This document shows, in pieces, positions 10,665 to 22,295 of a stretch of DNA of 64,000 nt. Position numbers and translations under genes: made by a program. Origin of the DNA: Dysidea avara (Eukaryota > Porifera > Demospongiae > Dictyoceratida > Dysideidae); NCBI RefSeq assembly GCF_963678975.1, contig NC_089272.1, positions 21,651,399-21,715,398 of the forward strand. The letters are read 5' to 3'. The notes beneath the pieces are model-generated. The model was not told where the DNA came from, searched no databases, and worked only from the letters and a program-made list of their open reading frames with translations. Position 1 is the first letter of the stretch, and the number at the start of each line of letters is the position of its first letter.

Positions 10665-13016
10665 TTCTGATCTTTTAATTTACTCAGAAGATATTTATAT
10701 TTATGATAATATACATGGGTGCTCCTTACAAGATGGAATTTTATGTTTTGATAAATGCTATAAATACAACCACTGATGTCTCCAGTATAACTAACATAAG
10801 CAAAAGAGATACAATACATTCTATGTATACGTTGACGGTATTGTGGTCTTCATCATGCAGTTATAGAAGTCCTTAGTATAGCCATGGATATTGATGAATC
10901 TTTAATCATCAGTTGAGGATGATTAGAAGCTATAGTGTTATTTACATATCTCTGGCTTGTTGAGCTGATTCATTGCAACAGTGCCAGGCTCTATACCCAA
11001 ACAACAATTATTAGCTTTACATGCCCTGCCTACAATATGGAAATACGTATTAATAAAGCAGCTTTACATATACATTGGCTCTGTATGCAAAGCTGCATGA
11101 TAATCTATTGGCAATATTATTGGCAATACAACACACATGCAGTAAACTATAGCTATATGATCACCTAGTATGAAGTGAGTCAGACTTGATACCCAGACAA
11201 CTTGCAATTTTGGCAAGTGTCTAAGGAGCCACACAGTGCCGAATGTGGTATCTAGACGTCTCTTTTCATCCAATCTATATTATAAGTCCCATGATTTTTT
11301 TCTTGAAGACATTTTTATTACATGTACAAGGGAGAACACTGGATGTACTACTGCTGAGTAATACAGTGCACATAGCTGGTATATAACTCTAAGACAGCAT
11401 ACATAACTCTGGATGGATCAACCAAAAAAACTGCAATTCTCTGGCAAACTGCTATAGTCACAAACCGACCACTGTAAAAGTTACAGTTACAGCTTTATGT
11501 GCCTCTAATATAATATGTACAACAAGACCAATAAAAAGTATGCACCATCCTAATAAGAAGGTTAATATCTTTCACACCATCATTTTTGAAGGCAGCATGC
11601 ACAGTTAGCCATTTTGGTTAGATATTACTTAATATCAAGATAGTGGCCAAGAAATTACTGCAGTGATGTTACTGTAATCAATTTATAATATAACTTTATA
11701 TTGATTTTAATATCACTGCCATCATTTCTTGGCTAGCACCTTCATGTCGCATCATTTCACACCAGCATTTTGAAGACTGCATACACATTTTTTACAGTTC
11801 AGCTATTTTGGTTCTTAACAGAGGTAAGACAATAATTCAGAGGCTAAAATATGTGGCAAAAAGGTACACAAGTCAAAGTTATGTGCATGTGTGTATGCAC
11901 CTTTAAAAATCTCTTAATAAGAGTACCTCAAGATCTAACCTTGAGATAGCTATTTTTTAGTTTAATTTGATTAAAATTTGCCTTACAATCCAACCTGTAG
12001 TCATAGTGCTTTTTAATTCTTTTTTACAGTCCACAATGCTTTCAAACATAGCTCTTTTTATTATTAAGTTTACTATTTCCTTAAGCTACTTCTAGATCTC
12101 AAATCATTTCTCACAAATGGCCTTCAAATCTAGATTCAATTTTATCACAAGAATTTTCCAGGTTAGTATGCCCTATAGTTGGGTCAAATTCTATTCTGCC
12201 TTTCCTCCACTGGTACTTTACTACTGTTTCACTTCAACTGTTTGTACAACCATGACAATAAATTAAAGAGTACAAAATACGCATGTCAAACATATGGAAA
12301 TGCTTCAGCTATGTGCAACAAACACCCCTACCCTACCCCTACCCCCCCATCTCAAGTTTGGTTAGTTGCAAAATAGTTTCTTTTAGCTACTGTAAGACAT
12401 ACAGTGGTAGGACTCTTGGATAAAAGGAATGAGCTTATTGAGTTAATAATCATTGAAGCAGAGTTGAGGTGATTAAAACCGGAGAAATGTTCATAGTTAC
12501 ATAATTCATTAAGTTTAGGAAAGTATTTGTGAAAGTATATAAAGGTTTATAACAAGAGGATCAAAATTCAAGTAGAAGTTTCGATATTGATTTGAGCTGA
12601 AAACAGAAATTGCATAGAGTTGGAGCATTTCAATACTTTATCAGGCTGCTGCAAAGGCATTGCATGTTTCAACTAGCAGATCAAATGTTCTAGGTTTTTG
12701 TTACAATTCTATTATGTTGACATAATTTTTGGCATTACAAGAAAGTAAAAGCAGTGCACACATAATATAAACACAAGGTTTGGCCTTTTCTTCACTGTCA
12801 TAGTAAGAAGTACACTGCAACTGCTGTGATGTTTCATTTCTGGGTTTATTTATCTAATGATGATACATGTAAGATTGAATAACACACATATTGTCAGGTA
12901 TTGTAAATTATTTGTGTATGTGACAGATTTGTATTTAGCAGTAATTTTATGTAATTGTATAAAATACAACAAAACATGTGATAGTACATTGGTACACATG
13001 ATCATATATGGTGTAA
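10665..13016. other. Intergenic stretch between the glycosyltransferase and the NLR remnant
   Basis: 11588-11832 is a diverged copy of the TA-flanked fold-back family: GCCATTTTGGTTAGATATT on the left, and CATTTCTTGGCTAGCACC then CAGCTATTTTGGTT on the right, with a central AT-rich palindrome. The rest (10665-11580, 11840-13016) shows no exon, RNA gene or clear repeat boundary. Open frames at 10935, 11064, 12179 and 12857 have no recognisable content. Confidence 0.4.
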
Positions 13017-15688
13017 CTAACTTGTTTCATATTTCATAATGCCACCAAAGTTGATTTCAAGGTCAACATCACATCTTAGCCTTTTCCGTTTCTTGTTGAT
13101 TCCTTCTTGTAGGGATAAGATTTTTGATACTTGTCACTTTCTGGGTATTTAGGAAGGAATAAAGTGCAGAGTGTGTTGTTGCCCTGCAGAGCTTTCACTA
13201 TGGCCATAGATGTCTGAACAGTTTGGTGAGTTGCTATCCAGATCTATCTCCCTTAAGACACTATTAATTTTGCTTTTAGAATTTTTTGATGGCCTCAAAG
13301 GCACCATCTGTGATATTGTTGTGGCTAATGATCAATTGTTGTATTGATTAATTACCTTCAATTCAGTGCAGTAAACAGATGTACAACACATTTGTTTGAT
13401 AAGTATGCATTGTACATCACTGAAAGCTCCTCCAATTCACAAGACTGGTTGACAGTATTGCAGCAATGGACTGCTGTGATTCCCCAATAGTTTTATTACT
13501 ACTGATGTCCAATAATTTCACTTTGCAAGCAATTGTGTTGTCTTTGAGGTAGCTGTCAGCAGATGAAGTTAAGTCATTGTTGATAAACTGCTGTTTAATA
13601 GTAACACCACTTCCAATTAAGACACTTTGAGACCATCATCCTGGATATGGCAGCTAAATAAACTAACTTTCTCCCAATGTCTGATGGAAGAATGGGTAAG
13701 AATTGTTGCAAGACCTTGTAGGTCATTAGGTGTAAGTGTAATGCCATCTACATTAATTAAGCACTCTATCAGAAAAGTTTTCCTCATTGTGTGACATGTT
13801 TAAGCATCTCCAGCTTCACAGAATGATTGGTAAAGCCTAAGACACTATAAAAATTGTTGCAAAGAAACTTTAAACTAAGCTTTAATAGCAATGTGCTCAT
13901 GATGCTTGTTTGAGAAAAGTATTTTGGGAAGAAACCATTTACTTGATAAAAACTCTTTTAAAGCTGGTTACTGTCCTTTTGCTAATGTAATGTAATGGAA
14001 AAGTCTTTTAGGAAGAGACCGTTTGTCAGATAAAAGTGCTTTAAAGCTGGTTGCTGTCCTTTCGTTAATGTAATGTAATGCTTGAAGCAGTAATTTTTAT
14101 TCCAGAAGTAATCACTGAGAATGGATAACCCCTGTAGTTGTGAATGGTTAGCAACATAGTATGCAGCCAAGAACTCTTGTACAGGGAAATCAATGAATTT
14201 GACAAAATGGGTGAGACTTGTAGCAGTAATTTTCTCCTGAACTTGCAGTAAACCAAACCCATTTAAAAAACCTTGGAGTGCTGTACATTTAATAGTCAGG
14301 TCAGCCTACAAGATCAATGGCTTGCTCTTGTCTAAGGCATTAAAAGCAATTAATTTTATTTATTACGCTGTTGTAGAGAGATGGTAAAGAATTAAGATTC
14401 ATGACATTGTCACTTAATGTAATCCCTGATTTTGCAAGCCGCCTAAGAACAGTTTGAAAAATGAAGAAACTGTACAATTCAGTTGGATTAGTTGGAAGAG
14501 CTGTGTCTAATGTAGACAAGAACAAAATAATGTTCAAGTTAAAGACTACAAAGCAAAGATCAGTAATAGCAGGGTGTTTGTTTAGATATTCTTTGATCTC
14601 TAAAGCCTAGCTTAATGCATTTTTAATAAAGCTAACCTGATTATCTTCAACAAAGCCAAGAATTTCTATCCGAGAAGTGACATTGCAATAAAGATGTCTG
14701 GAACCATTAGGATGAGAGGAAATCACTAAGGCACAAGCAGGCATTATCTTCTGCCGTATTATATCAGACATGGAGCTGCTTTGCTGTAAGTGCTCTGGAA
14801 ACTCATCATATCCATCAGGGATAATGGTGACAGATTTTCCATCATCTTGTAGAAGGCACTTGGCACAAGCAGTGGTAATGCTTTGTGCTCCCTTTTCATA
14901 CATGTAGAAATGGTGAATAAGATGTTCAAGTGACTCCATTAATTTTGCTGTACGGCTAGGCCTCGGAAAGAGAGAAGAAATAGGAAATTGCTTTTGGTTA
15001 ATAATGTATTACTATCCCACAGATATGGTATTTGCTTTAGTAATGTTGACTTGCCTATGCCAGGTAATCCTTCAACCAACATTGTGTATGGCTGTCCACC
15101 AATGGATGGCCTTTCTAGCTGGAAAAAGAACATTTTTAGTTCTTCAGTAGCCCTATCTCCACAATTTACAGCTGGACAATTTCTTTGAGAACACCAGTTA
15201 GTGTAACTGAACCCATATCAGTGATCCTCTCCTTAGGCAGTTGACCATCTTGATAGACCGGATCAAGTGGAGTGTAGTGCTTGGGTTGCTCTATCAGCCA
15301 TTGGTCCTCCTTAGAAACAAACCTTGCATTTTTGTAGTAGGATGTGAAAGTGTACTGTTTTATGCAACAAGCATAAATTCGACAAGGTAATATTTTATTC
15401 AAACAGACTTACTTACCCCTGACATGATGGATGTGTTGGATACTTTGCCACCAATTTGTACAAAAGTAATAGCTTCTTCCAGTTTACTCCAAGTTGCTTC
15501 AGCATCTTTTTGTAGCCATATTCTTAGCATTGCTTTGAATGCATCTTCTGTTTGATTTGAGTTGTCTTTAGAAATTATTTGTATCTCAGGATCTTCTAAA
15601 CCAAGGTATGTACCAAGGGCATCCCATTCTACTGCATACTGTCTTAATGCCCTGCCATAATGTAGCTGTACATGTGGTTTGTCATCTC
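13017..15688 (-). pseudogene. Broken Death-NACHT-LRR (NLR-type) gene
   Basis: Read on the minus strand, exon 15688-15417 encodes a Death domain (conserved W-D-A-L-G-T-Y-L-G-L). It has an acceptor TTTTCCAG before it and a donor GGG/GTAAGT after it. A 62-bp phase-0 intron (15416-15355) leads to a linker exon. Next comes a NACHT domain: Walker A G-L-P-G-I-G-K-S-T-L at about 15041-15080, a Walker B-like I-I-P-D-G-Y-D-E at about 14800-14830, the sensor I-S-S-H-P, a helical region, and L-A-A-Y-Y at 14156-14170. Leucine-rich repeats follow (L-L-D-I-S-S-N and I-I-S-H-N-N-I-T-D-G-A), then a basic C-terminus ending at TAG 13017-13019. The reading frame is broken by frameshifts near 15180, 14943 and about 14330, by an in-frame TAG at 14607-14609 and by further shifts in the LRRs. 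NLRs of this layout are cytosolic innate-immune sensors and are expanded in sponges. Here a pseudogene is most likely; sequencing indels are the alternative. The first coding exon was not found. Confidence 0.82.
13917..14080 (-). repeat. 84-bp tandem duplication inside the NLR
   Basis: 13917-13996 and 14001-14080 are diverged direct copies with period 84 (for example GGAAGAAACC/GGAAGAGACC, and TAATGTAATG at both ends). The period is 28 codons, so the duplication kept frame when it arose. It lies just after the L-A-A-Y-Y region. Confidence 0.75.
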
Positions 15689-15837
15689 CTGGAAAAGATT
15701 TCAGCATAATTATTATATGGTACTGTATATACGGAGTGTAAGTACATCAAACAGTATGGTAGTACTGTATATTAAGGTTCTCACAAAAAATTGTTAACCA
15801 GAAACCAGCCTCACAATACCTTAACTCATGGTGCCTC

Positions 15838-16565
15838 GGCAGTATTGGTTAGGTATATATTGCCTTCAATGTGACCCAAAGCACTTCCAATAAGTTACTG
15901 CAAAAATTTATTTTATTCTTTTGTTCAATGGAATTTCTGCTGACTGCCTTACATATACTCACTTACTTACTTACTTACTAATATCTTCAGAGATGTATAT
16001 AATGGCTAAGACTACTGATATTTTTTTCACTGCTAGATGTTGCTTCAGCCTGATAGGTGCCTCTTGGCATACCACAGTACATACAATGCACACATCATGA
16101 CATACCTTTGTCTTCCTTTGTGCCTCTTTTCCTTTGGTTCACAGCATAAGGTGTCAATTCGCAATAACACCAGCATTATGGCTTTACTGCATGACTAGCT
16201 ATCATATCACTGTTATCATCCATATTTTCTGTGGTGACTGCATAAGTTGTTTTCAGAGACACTTCTTGTACTGTTCTTTGTTTGAAACCTTGCTTTTCAG
16301 TAATTGATGATTGTGTTCAAAATCACTTCAAATGCAAATTAATTTTATGGCATGTCTAATGCTATTCTTTCTTTTGATGCAGTATAGATCTATGTGAGTT
16401 TAACGGTAAAAGCAAACAAACAAGCACAAGGAAAAATTAGGAATTTCAAGTTCAATTAGGGATCATAGAAATGAAAAGGTAGTGAAACAAGGGAAGACAT
16501 CTAGTTTCACTACTTTCTTTCAATTAAAATTACTATTCAGTTTTATTTTCCTTGTGCTTGTATTG
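15838..16565 (+). repeat. Dispersed repeat family A, copy 1, with fold-back tail
   Basis: It starts GGCAGTATTGGTTAGGTA, passes GGCATACCACAGTACATACA at about 16050-16090, and ends in a fold-back tail (16425-16565) whose arms carry ACAAGCACAAGGAAAA and its complement. Copies 2 (17195) and 3 (35300) have the same blocks in the same order. No coding capacity is visible. TTCAGAC-type and CTGACTGAC-type short runs sit between the blocks. The (ACTT)5 run at 15961-15979 occupies the position of the (TGAC)n run in copy 3. Confidence 0.7.
15961..15979. repeat. (ACTT)n microsatellite
   Basis: Nearly five tandem copies of ACTT inside repeat family A copy 1. Confidence 0.85.
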
Positions 16566-17194
16566 TATACTTTAGATTCAAGTGTATTCAGTAGAAGTAC
16601 TGTACTATATAAAATCACAATTACTTGCATACTCAAATTTTACTTAAGAAAAGTTCATGCTTGCTTGATTTTTTGCTTGGAATAATGGTGAATCGATCAT
16701 GCATTGTCATGATCCTGTAGCAAAGATGAGATCAATCTGTAAGTAGTACAATACAAAGTACCTGATGTTACATAGCAAGCACACAGTAATACAGTTTTAC
16801 TTACCAAAGTTATTCTTATAAAGAAGCAATAAAGCATAAATCATGAGTGACAGTGACAGCAGTACCTTTTATGTAAGTGCATGAGGTGATCATAATGGTA
16901 TATGGAAGTGTGATTTGATGGTTTCTAGAATCACTATTTTATGCAACATACACAACTTCTTATTCTCAGACTAAAATTGTATGCTGAAATTTTTACATTA
17001 CACTGTTTACTTATAATTTGTTCCATTCATGACAGATAGCCACATATCTACACAAATGATTTCATCACATTTGACTAGCCCGCCCAAGTCCTTTTTCATC
17101 ATCCACATTGTGGCTAGTGAATATTCTTATCATAAAGTATGGTATTTTTTCTTATTAGGGATCATGGCAGTATGCATCAGTCTCACAATATCTT

Positions 17195-18030
17195 CATGGC
17201 ATCTTGGCAGATTGGTTAGGTAGAATCAAGCCCAAAAGTGTCTTCAGAGTGGACAAAAATGGTTCCAATAAACTGCTATAGAATTTTAATAAATAATTTA
17301 ACAAAATTTTTAACTACTTTACATGCCTGTGTGATGCTTTCAGACAAGCATAACTCAATAACAACTACGGCTGTGAGCTTCACTTTTTCACTGTTAGACA
17401 TTGCTTAAGCCCAACAGGTGCCTTTTGGCATACCACAATACGTACAATGCAGGCATCATTGACTTGTCTCCTGGGTCCAATTTCTTTTTGCCGACAGCGT
17501 CAACATGTCAAATTGTGGTAACACACTTTGGTTTCCCTCTGCTGACTAGCCATTATGTTTATAATGGACAACATCTTTATTTTCTATTGATTGCAGAGAT
17601 GCTTCTCATACTGTTCTTCATTTGTAATGCTGTGTAACAGACTGAACATAGCTGAAAATGAAATGTGATGGCATCTACACTTTTCAGTAATTGATAGTTG
17701 GGGCATGCATTAAGACACAAAATTGATTCATTTTTGATGTGGTATGTGCAAATTCACCAATCATAATTTTGTGACAAAAAAAGGTACAAGTACTAGAAAT
17801 TTTAAGTTTGATTAGGGATCATAGAAATAAAAAGTAGTGAAACAAGGGAGGTCACCTACATCTGCAGATCTAGGATACACATTATTTTAATCCCCAATTC
17901 AGTCATGGTAATAAATTGAATTAGGAACTAAATGTCCACCAGAATATCTGCAGGTATAGGCGGCCTCCTTTGATTTACTACTTTTTTTATTTTATGATCC
18001 CTTAAGCTTGGAAATTCCTCAGTAAATGAG
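17195..18030 (+). repeat. Dispersed repeat family A, copy 2, with fold-back tail
   Basis: It begins TTGGCAGATTGGTTAGGTAG. It shares with copy 3 (35300) the blocks TTCAGACAAGCATAACTCAATAA, TTTTTCACTGTTAGACATTG and CAGGTGCCTTTTGGCATACC. It ends in a fold-back (about 17780-18030) whose arms contain TAGGGATCATAGAAATAAAA and its near complement TTTTATGATCCCTTA. The tail therefore belongs to the element and is not an independent insertion. Confidence 0.72.
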
Positions 18031-18689
18031 GGATTTTATTTCTTCCTTGTTATAGGCTATTGACCAGACACTGTCTTCCATTATGCAGACTTCTTTAGAG
18101 GCTGAGCTTTGGGATATATTTCATGGTAAAGACAAATTTACTCAATAGTTTTAAAATAATGTGTAGTCATCGGATACCATGTAGCAATTCGTTAGGATAA
18201 AGAAGGAGAATTCTTTGAGGAAGGATGTTGTGTGAAAGTGATATGGATACCTGTTGTGAAAACACTATGAATACGTAACTATATACGTGCATGATCAGTT
18301 GTCTGGTATCACAAAAGTATTATGATAGACCCAGGGACTACCCATAGTGTCTATTTGTAATGGCAAAATTATCCTTGTTGATGGGTGTGTTTCATGTTCT
18401 AACTATCTGTTGGCTAACTTTTGCCATTATATGGAACAAACAAATGTGTCAAGTTCCTGGTTATAGTATTGCCAAATGGAGCTACCAATGTAGTAGCTAA
18501 TTTTAGACATTCTCTTGCTATTAATCAAGTGGACACTCATGTCCTAGTTATAGCTACACAAGCAAAATTCCAATATTCTGGTCATTTAAAATAGAGCTAT
18601 ACAATTATACTACAAAGCGTATCCTTAATAAATCTTCACAAGCCATTTCACGCAGGTAATATGTGAATTCATGTATTAAATTAGCTATA

Positions 18690-18865
18690 TGCATTACATC
18701 TGATCATGATCTTCTGTGATCATTATCAACTGATAGCATCTGATATTCATATTCATCTGATATTCATCTGATATTCGATCATCTGATCACATCTGATAAT
18801 GATCTTCTGTGATCATTATCATTATTGTGATGATTGATCTTCTGTGATCTTCTGTGATCAGTTAA
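18690..18865. repeat. CATCTGAT / GATCTTCTGTGATCA tandem repeat
   Basis: A cluster of short overlapping units: CATCTGATATTCAT several times and GATCTTCTGTGATCA at least three times, with GATCATTATC between. It is self-complementary in places (TGATCA cores), so it could form hairpins. Confidence 0.75.
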
Positions 18866-18957
18866 TAATTTATTGTCTACAAATATGAATCCAAATACAA
18901 CCATTTGCAAGGCATGTAGCATTATAATTGCCATAGCTTAGTGTCTTCTTGTATTAT

Positions 18958-19760
18958 AGTAGATTTTGTCAATGTAGTGTAGCTACTTCATTGTATGCAA
19001 ACACTAGGGACCCGCCGATTATGCTCATAATTTTACCTATTATGCTATGCTGCACTGCTCAAAAATTTACCTATTATGCTTAAATTTATGCTCAATACTT
19101 ACCCATTATGCTCAAATTATGCCCAATTATTTATGCCTCAGTTCTCATGCTCTGCTAATAATTACCAGTTATGGGTAAATAATAAGTGCCTGAAGCACAA
19201 ACTTACTTGTCAAAATGCATATCACAGAAAAGATCGATATACTCTAATAGAACAGTCAGCTATGTGATTGTTCTCTATTAGAGTTACTGACTGTTCTATT
19301 AGAGTATATCGATCTTTCTGTGATAGCTATTTTGATAAGCAAGAATTCATACTATTACACAAATATTCTACCTATTATGCTAGCATTATGCTCAATGCTT
19401 TCAGACACCTATTATGCTCATAATTATGCCAGCATAATCGGCGGGTCCCTAGCAAACACACAATTAGTTATAGTCAAAGTTTTATAAAGGTGATGGAAGT
19501 GGCAACATGAGGGGCTGAATATATACATATGATTATTTTTGGATATCATGTAGAAAATATCTATACTGTTATATATTGCATATATGTGTTCAGTAGGATA
19601 TCTTTATTTACGTTATAAAAAATGGACTAAACGTATGCCCATGCAGTGGTATATTTTTTAAAAGGGAACTAATATAGTGCATTATGTTCCAGACACCATC
19701 CCATCATAGACATATCTAATACTTAAAGCAAAGGGGGTGGCACCTAGGGCTAATTTTCCC
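18958..19760. repeat. Segmental duplication block A1 (partner 50625-50975)
   Basis: With the MITE at 19005-19451 removed, the flanks read GTCAATGTAGTGTAGCTAC..TTGTATGCAAACAC, then GTGGCAACATGAG..GATTATTTTTGGATA..CATATCTAATACTTAAAGCAAA. They align in order with 50625-50975. This block was copied before the MITE inserted here. Confidence 0.65.
19005..19451. mobile_element. hAT-like MITE, 447 bp, perfect 8-bp TSD
   Basis: The terminal inverted repeats begin TAGGGACCCGCCGATTATGC and match for at least 21 bp at the two ends. Both sides carry the 8 bp GCAAACAC (18997-19004 and 19452-19459). The interior is a fold-back: the module ATATACTCTAATAGAACAGTC at about 19237-19257 meets its reverse complement at 19289-19309. 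The related unduplicated segment at about 50680 has a single copy of the target (GCAGACAT), consistent with a pre-insertion site. No protein is encoded. Confidence 0.9.
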
Positions 19761-19764
19761 ATAA

Positions 19765-19994
19765 TGATTATCGTATCTTCTAGCCGGAGCCTAAAGCTAG
19801 TTCTAAACACAGTTCTAAGCATGCACGCTTAATAGCTATATACTTTTAATAACTCAACTCAACACATATAGCAACTAACTTACAACACAATCTTACAAGT
19901 ATAAATAGTGTAGCTACTTAATGACATCATACAACCATACAATTACATCAACACTCATTAAGTAATAAAGTCTGTTCATTGTCACGTTACTACA
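19765..19994 (-). repeat. Putative 3' LTR of the Gypsy element
   Basis: It starts (minus strand) TGTAGTAACG directly after the purine-rich tract. The duplicated segment at about 50975 loses similarity near 19760, which places the far boundary around a TG at 19765, giving about 230 bp. There is no second LTR in the window for comparison, so both limits are inferred. Confidence 0.35.
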
Positions 19995-20475
19995 TTTCCT
20001 CCTCTTCAAGACCTGAGGCTTCATCAGTAGCAACAAAGTCATCATATCTAGCAGGAGGTTTTCTAATTCGTGACGGTCTTGATGTTGACATTGTAGTTAT
20101 TTCAGTAGTGTCATCAGATGTGGTTAACTGATCAGGAATACTAGAATGCTGTGTATTTTCAGTTGGTTCTGGCTCTGATTGAAAAGCTAAGTCAAACTCT
20201 GATCCATTAGTTCCATTGGTTGTAGCATTGTATCTAGCCTTGATGTTATCAACATGTCTCCTTACTATTTTCCCATCAGGTAAAATGACACTGTATGACA
20301 CTGGGCCTATTGGCTTTTGAATAGTTCCTGAAACCCATTTTGACTTGGCATGACTGAAATCTTCAGTGTAAACTGGGTCACCTTCACTGAATTTTCTAAA
20401 AGACTTCTCATTATCACGTGACAATTTTTGTTTTAATTGCTTGCTTTGAACTGTCTCAGTTAAGTCTGGCTTCTA
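19990..20475 (-). pseudogene. Gypsy pol C-terminal region, after integrase
   Basis: The 20424-19990 frame continues the integrase tail in another frame: a basic segment V-Y-T-E-D-F, then G-P-V-S-Y-S-V-I-L-P-D-G (a typical pol C-terminal beta-strand module of integrase). An acidic, Ser/Thr-rich end follows, finishing E-E-E-E-M just before the polypurine tract. The switch of frame near 20465 is a single-base indel relative to the upstream frame. Confidence 0.75.
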
Positions 20476-21739
20476 AGCGGGATCGGAGACGTCTTCCCAT
20501 GAGTAATTCTGCTGGGGTCACTCTTGTGACAGTGTGTGGTGTTATACGATATTTAAACAAAAACCTGTTCAGTTTCTCTTTAATTGAAGTGCCCTGGATC
20601 TGTCGTAAACTCTGTTTGAATGTCTGGACTGCCCTCTCCACTAAGCCATTGGTTGAAGGATGGTAAGGAGCAGAACAAATGTGTTTGATACCATTTCTCT
20701 CCATGAAAGCCTTGAAGGTTGAGCTAGTAAAGGACGGTCCATTGTCAGTGACAATTTTCTGAGGTAATCCATGAATTTCAAAAATATCTTTAAGCTTTGA
20801 GATGTTTTCAGATGTGATTGATTGCATTAACTGAACATCAAGCCATTTTGAGTGGGCGTCCACTAGTACTAGGAACATATATCCAAGGAAGGGTCCAGCA
20901 AAATCTAAATGTAGTCTACTCCAAGGAAGTGCTGGCCATTCCCAAGGATGTAGTAGAGATTTGGCTGGTGATGAACTGGTCTTCTGACAGGTGAGGCATG
21001 ACTTTGCAAGGTTCTCAATTTCTGTGTCCATCTTAGGCCACCAGATATAAGCTCTTGCAAGTGATTTCATTTTGCTGGCACCAAGGTGAGTGTCATGAAG
21101 CTCTTGTAAAACAAATTGTCTGCCCTGTGGTGGAACAACAACTCTGGTTCCCCATAAAATGCAACCATCAAGCACAGACAGCTCAGTCTTTCGTTTGCTA
21201 TAGGGTTGAAATTCCTCATCAAGCTGGTTGTTTGGCCACCCTTGTAGGATAAACTGACGGATTTTTGACAATACTGGGTGTGTATCTGTCCATCTTCTGA
21301 TGCTAGCAGCATTGATTGTTGTGGATGACAGATGTTGTAACAGGTGAATTAATTCTGCTGGCTGGCAATCCGCATCTGTAGTCTGAGGTTGTGGTAATCG
21401 ACTTAGTGCGTCAGCATTTCCAAGGTCTTTGCCTGGCTTGTATCGAATGGTAAATGTGTAAGCACTCAAGGTCAATGTCCATCTTGTAATTCTTGAGGAA
21501 ACTGTAGGAGAAATTGTCTTTGAACTATTGAACAAGTAGGACAAAGGGCGATGATCTGACTCAATTATGAAGTGTCTCCCAAACAAGTAGTTGTGGAACT
21601 TCTTGACAGCAAACACCACACCTAGGGCTTCTTTCTCAAGCTGGCTGTAGTTCTTCTCAGCAGGTGTTAAGGTGCGGGAGGCATAAGCTACTGGGCGTTC
21701 TTGACCATCATCCATGATGTGTGACAACACAGCACCCAA
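20456..21739 (-). pseudogene. Gypsy RNase H and integrase
   Basis: The first 120 residues are a retroelement RNase H (V-A-Y-A-S-R-T-L, E-K-E-A-L-G-V-V-F-A, then E-S-D-H-R-P-L). Next come an H-x4-H...C-L-T-C-Q zinc-binding module and an integrase core with the three acidic residues at L-D-F-A-G-P-F, V-T-D-N-G-P-S-F and G-L-V-E-R-A. The core therefore looks chemically intact although the element is dead. The same frame continues upstream across a TGA at 21776-21778. Confidence 0.88.
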
Positions 21740-21775
21740 CCCATACTGTGAGGCATCACACGCTAAGACTAATTG

Positions 21776-22295
21776 TCATGTACTGTCATAGTGCACGAGT
21801 AAGGTATCATCCTGTAGTGCACCCTTAGCTGCTGCATATGCTTTATCATGCTGTCTGTTCCACTGCCATTTAGCTCCCTTTTTCAGTAATTGGTAAAATG
21901 GTGCTAATCTTGTTGACAGGTTAGGAAGAAACTTCCCATAATAATTGATTATGCCCAAAAATGATCTAAGCTCAGCCACATTGTGAGGTTTTGGGGCTTC
22001 CTGAATTGCTTTCACTTTCTCTTGGGTTGGATATAACCCTTGCTCATCAATGACATGGCTTAGATATTCAACTTTGGGTAACAGGAAAGCACACTTTGAC
22101 TTATTCAACTTCAAACCATTGGCAGACATGATGCTTAAAACTTTGTCTAGATTTGTCAAATGGTTCTCAGTGGTTGAGCCCGTCACTAACAGATCATCCA
22201 AATAAATAAAAACACCTTCACACCCTTGAAATAGGCTTTCCATGCACCGTTGAAACACTGCTGGTGTGGAAGCAACACCAAATGGTAGCCTGTTG
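21776..22295 (-). pseudogene. Gypsy reverse transcriptase, second half
   Basis: It contains L-P-F-G-V-A-S-T-P-A-V-F-Q and the catalytic Y-L-D-D box with the following thumb and connection motifs (L-R-S-F-L-G-I-I-N-Y-Y). The open frame extends into the inserted hAT element to 22342; residues encoded beyond 22295 are not retroelement. It ends at an in-frame TGA (21776-21778) where a sense codon is expected before the RNase H. Confidence 0.88.

Noticed and set aside
12311-12350. CCCCTACCC-rich run as a telomere-like repeat
   Set aside because: Only about four irregular units (CCCTA, CCCCTA, CCCCC); not a telomeric array.
18062-18128. Exon-like segment on the plus strand (TTATAG / ... CATG/GTAAAG) with 22 open codons
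   Set aside because: Splice-like borders and an open frame are present, but no partner exon joins in phase and nothing is recognisable; short chance exons are expected in 64 kb of AT-rich DNA.
19237-19309. CRISPR-like or tandem regulatory repeat
   Set aside because: It is the central inverted pair of a MITE with proven TSD; there are no regular spacers, and this is animal DNA.
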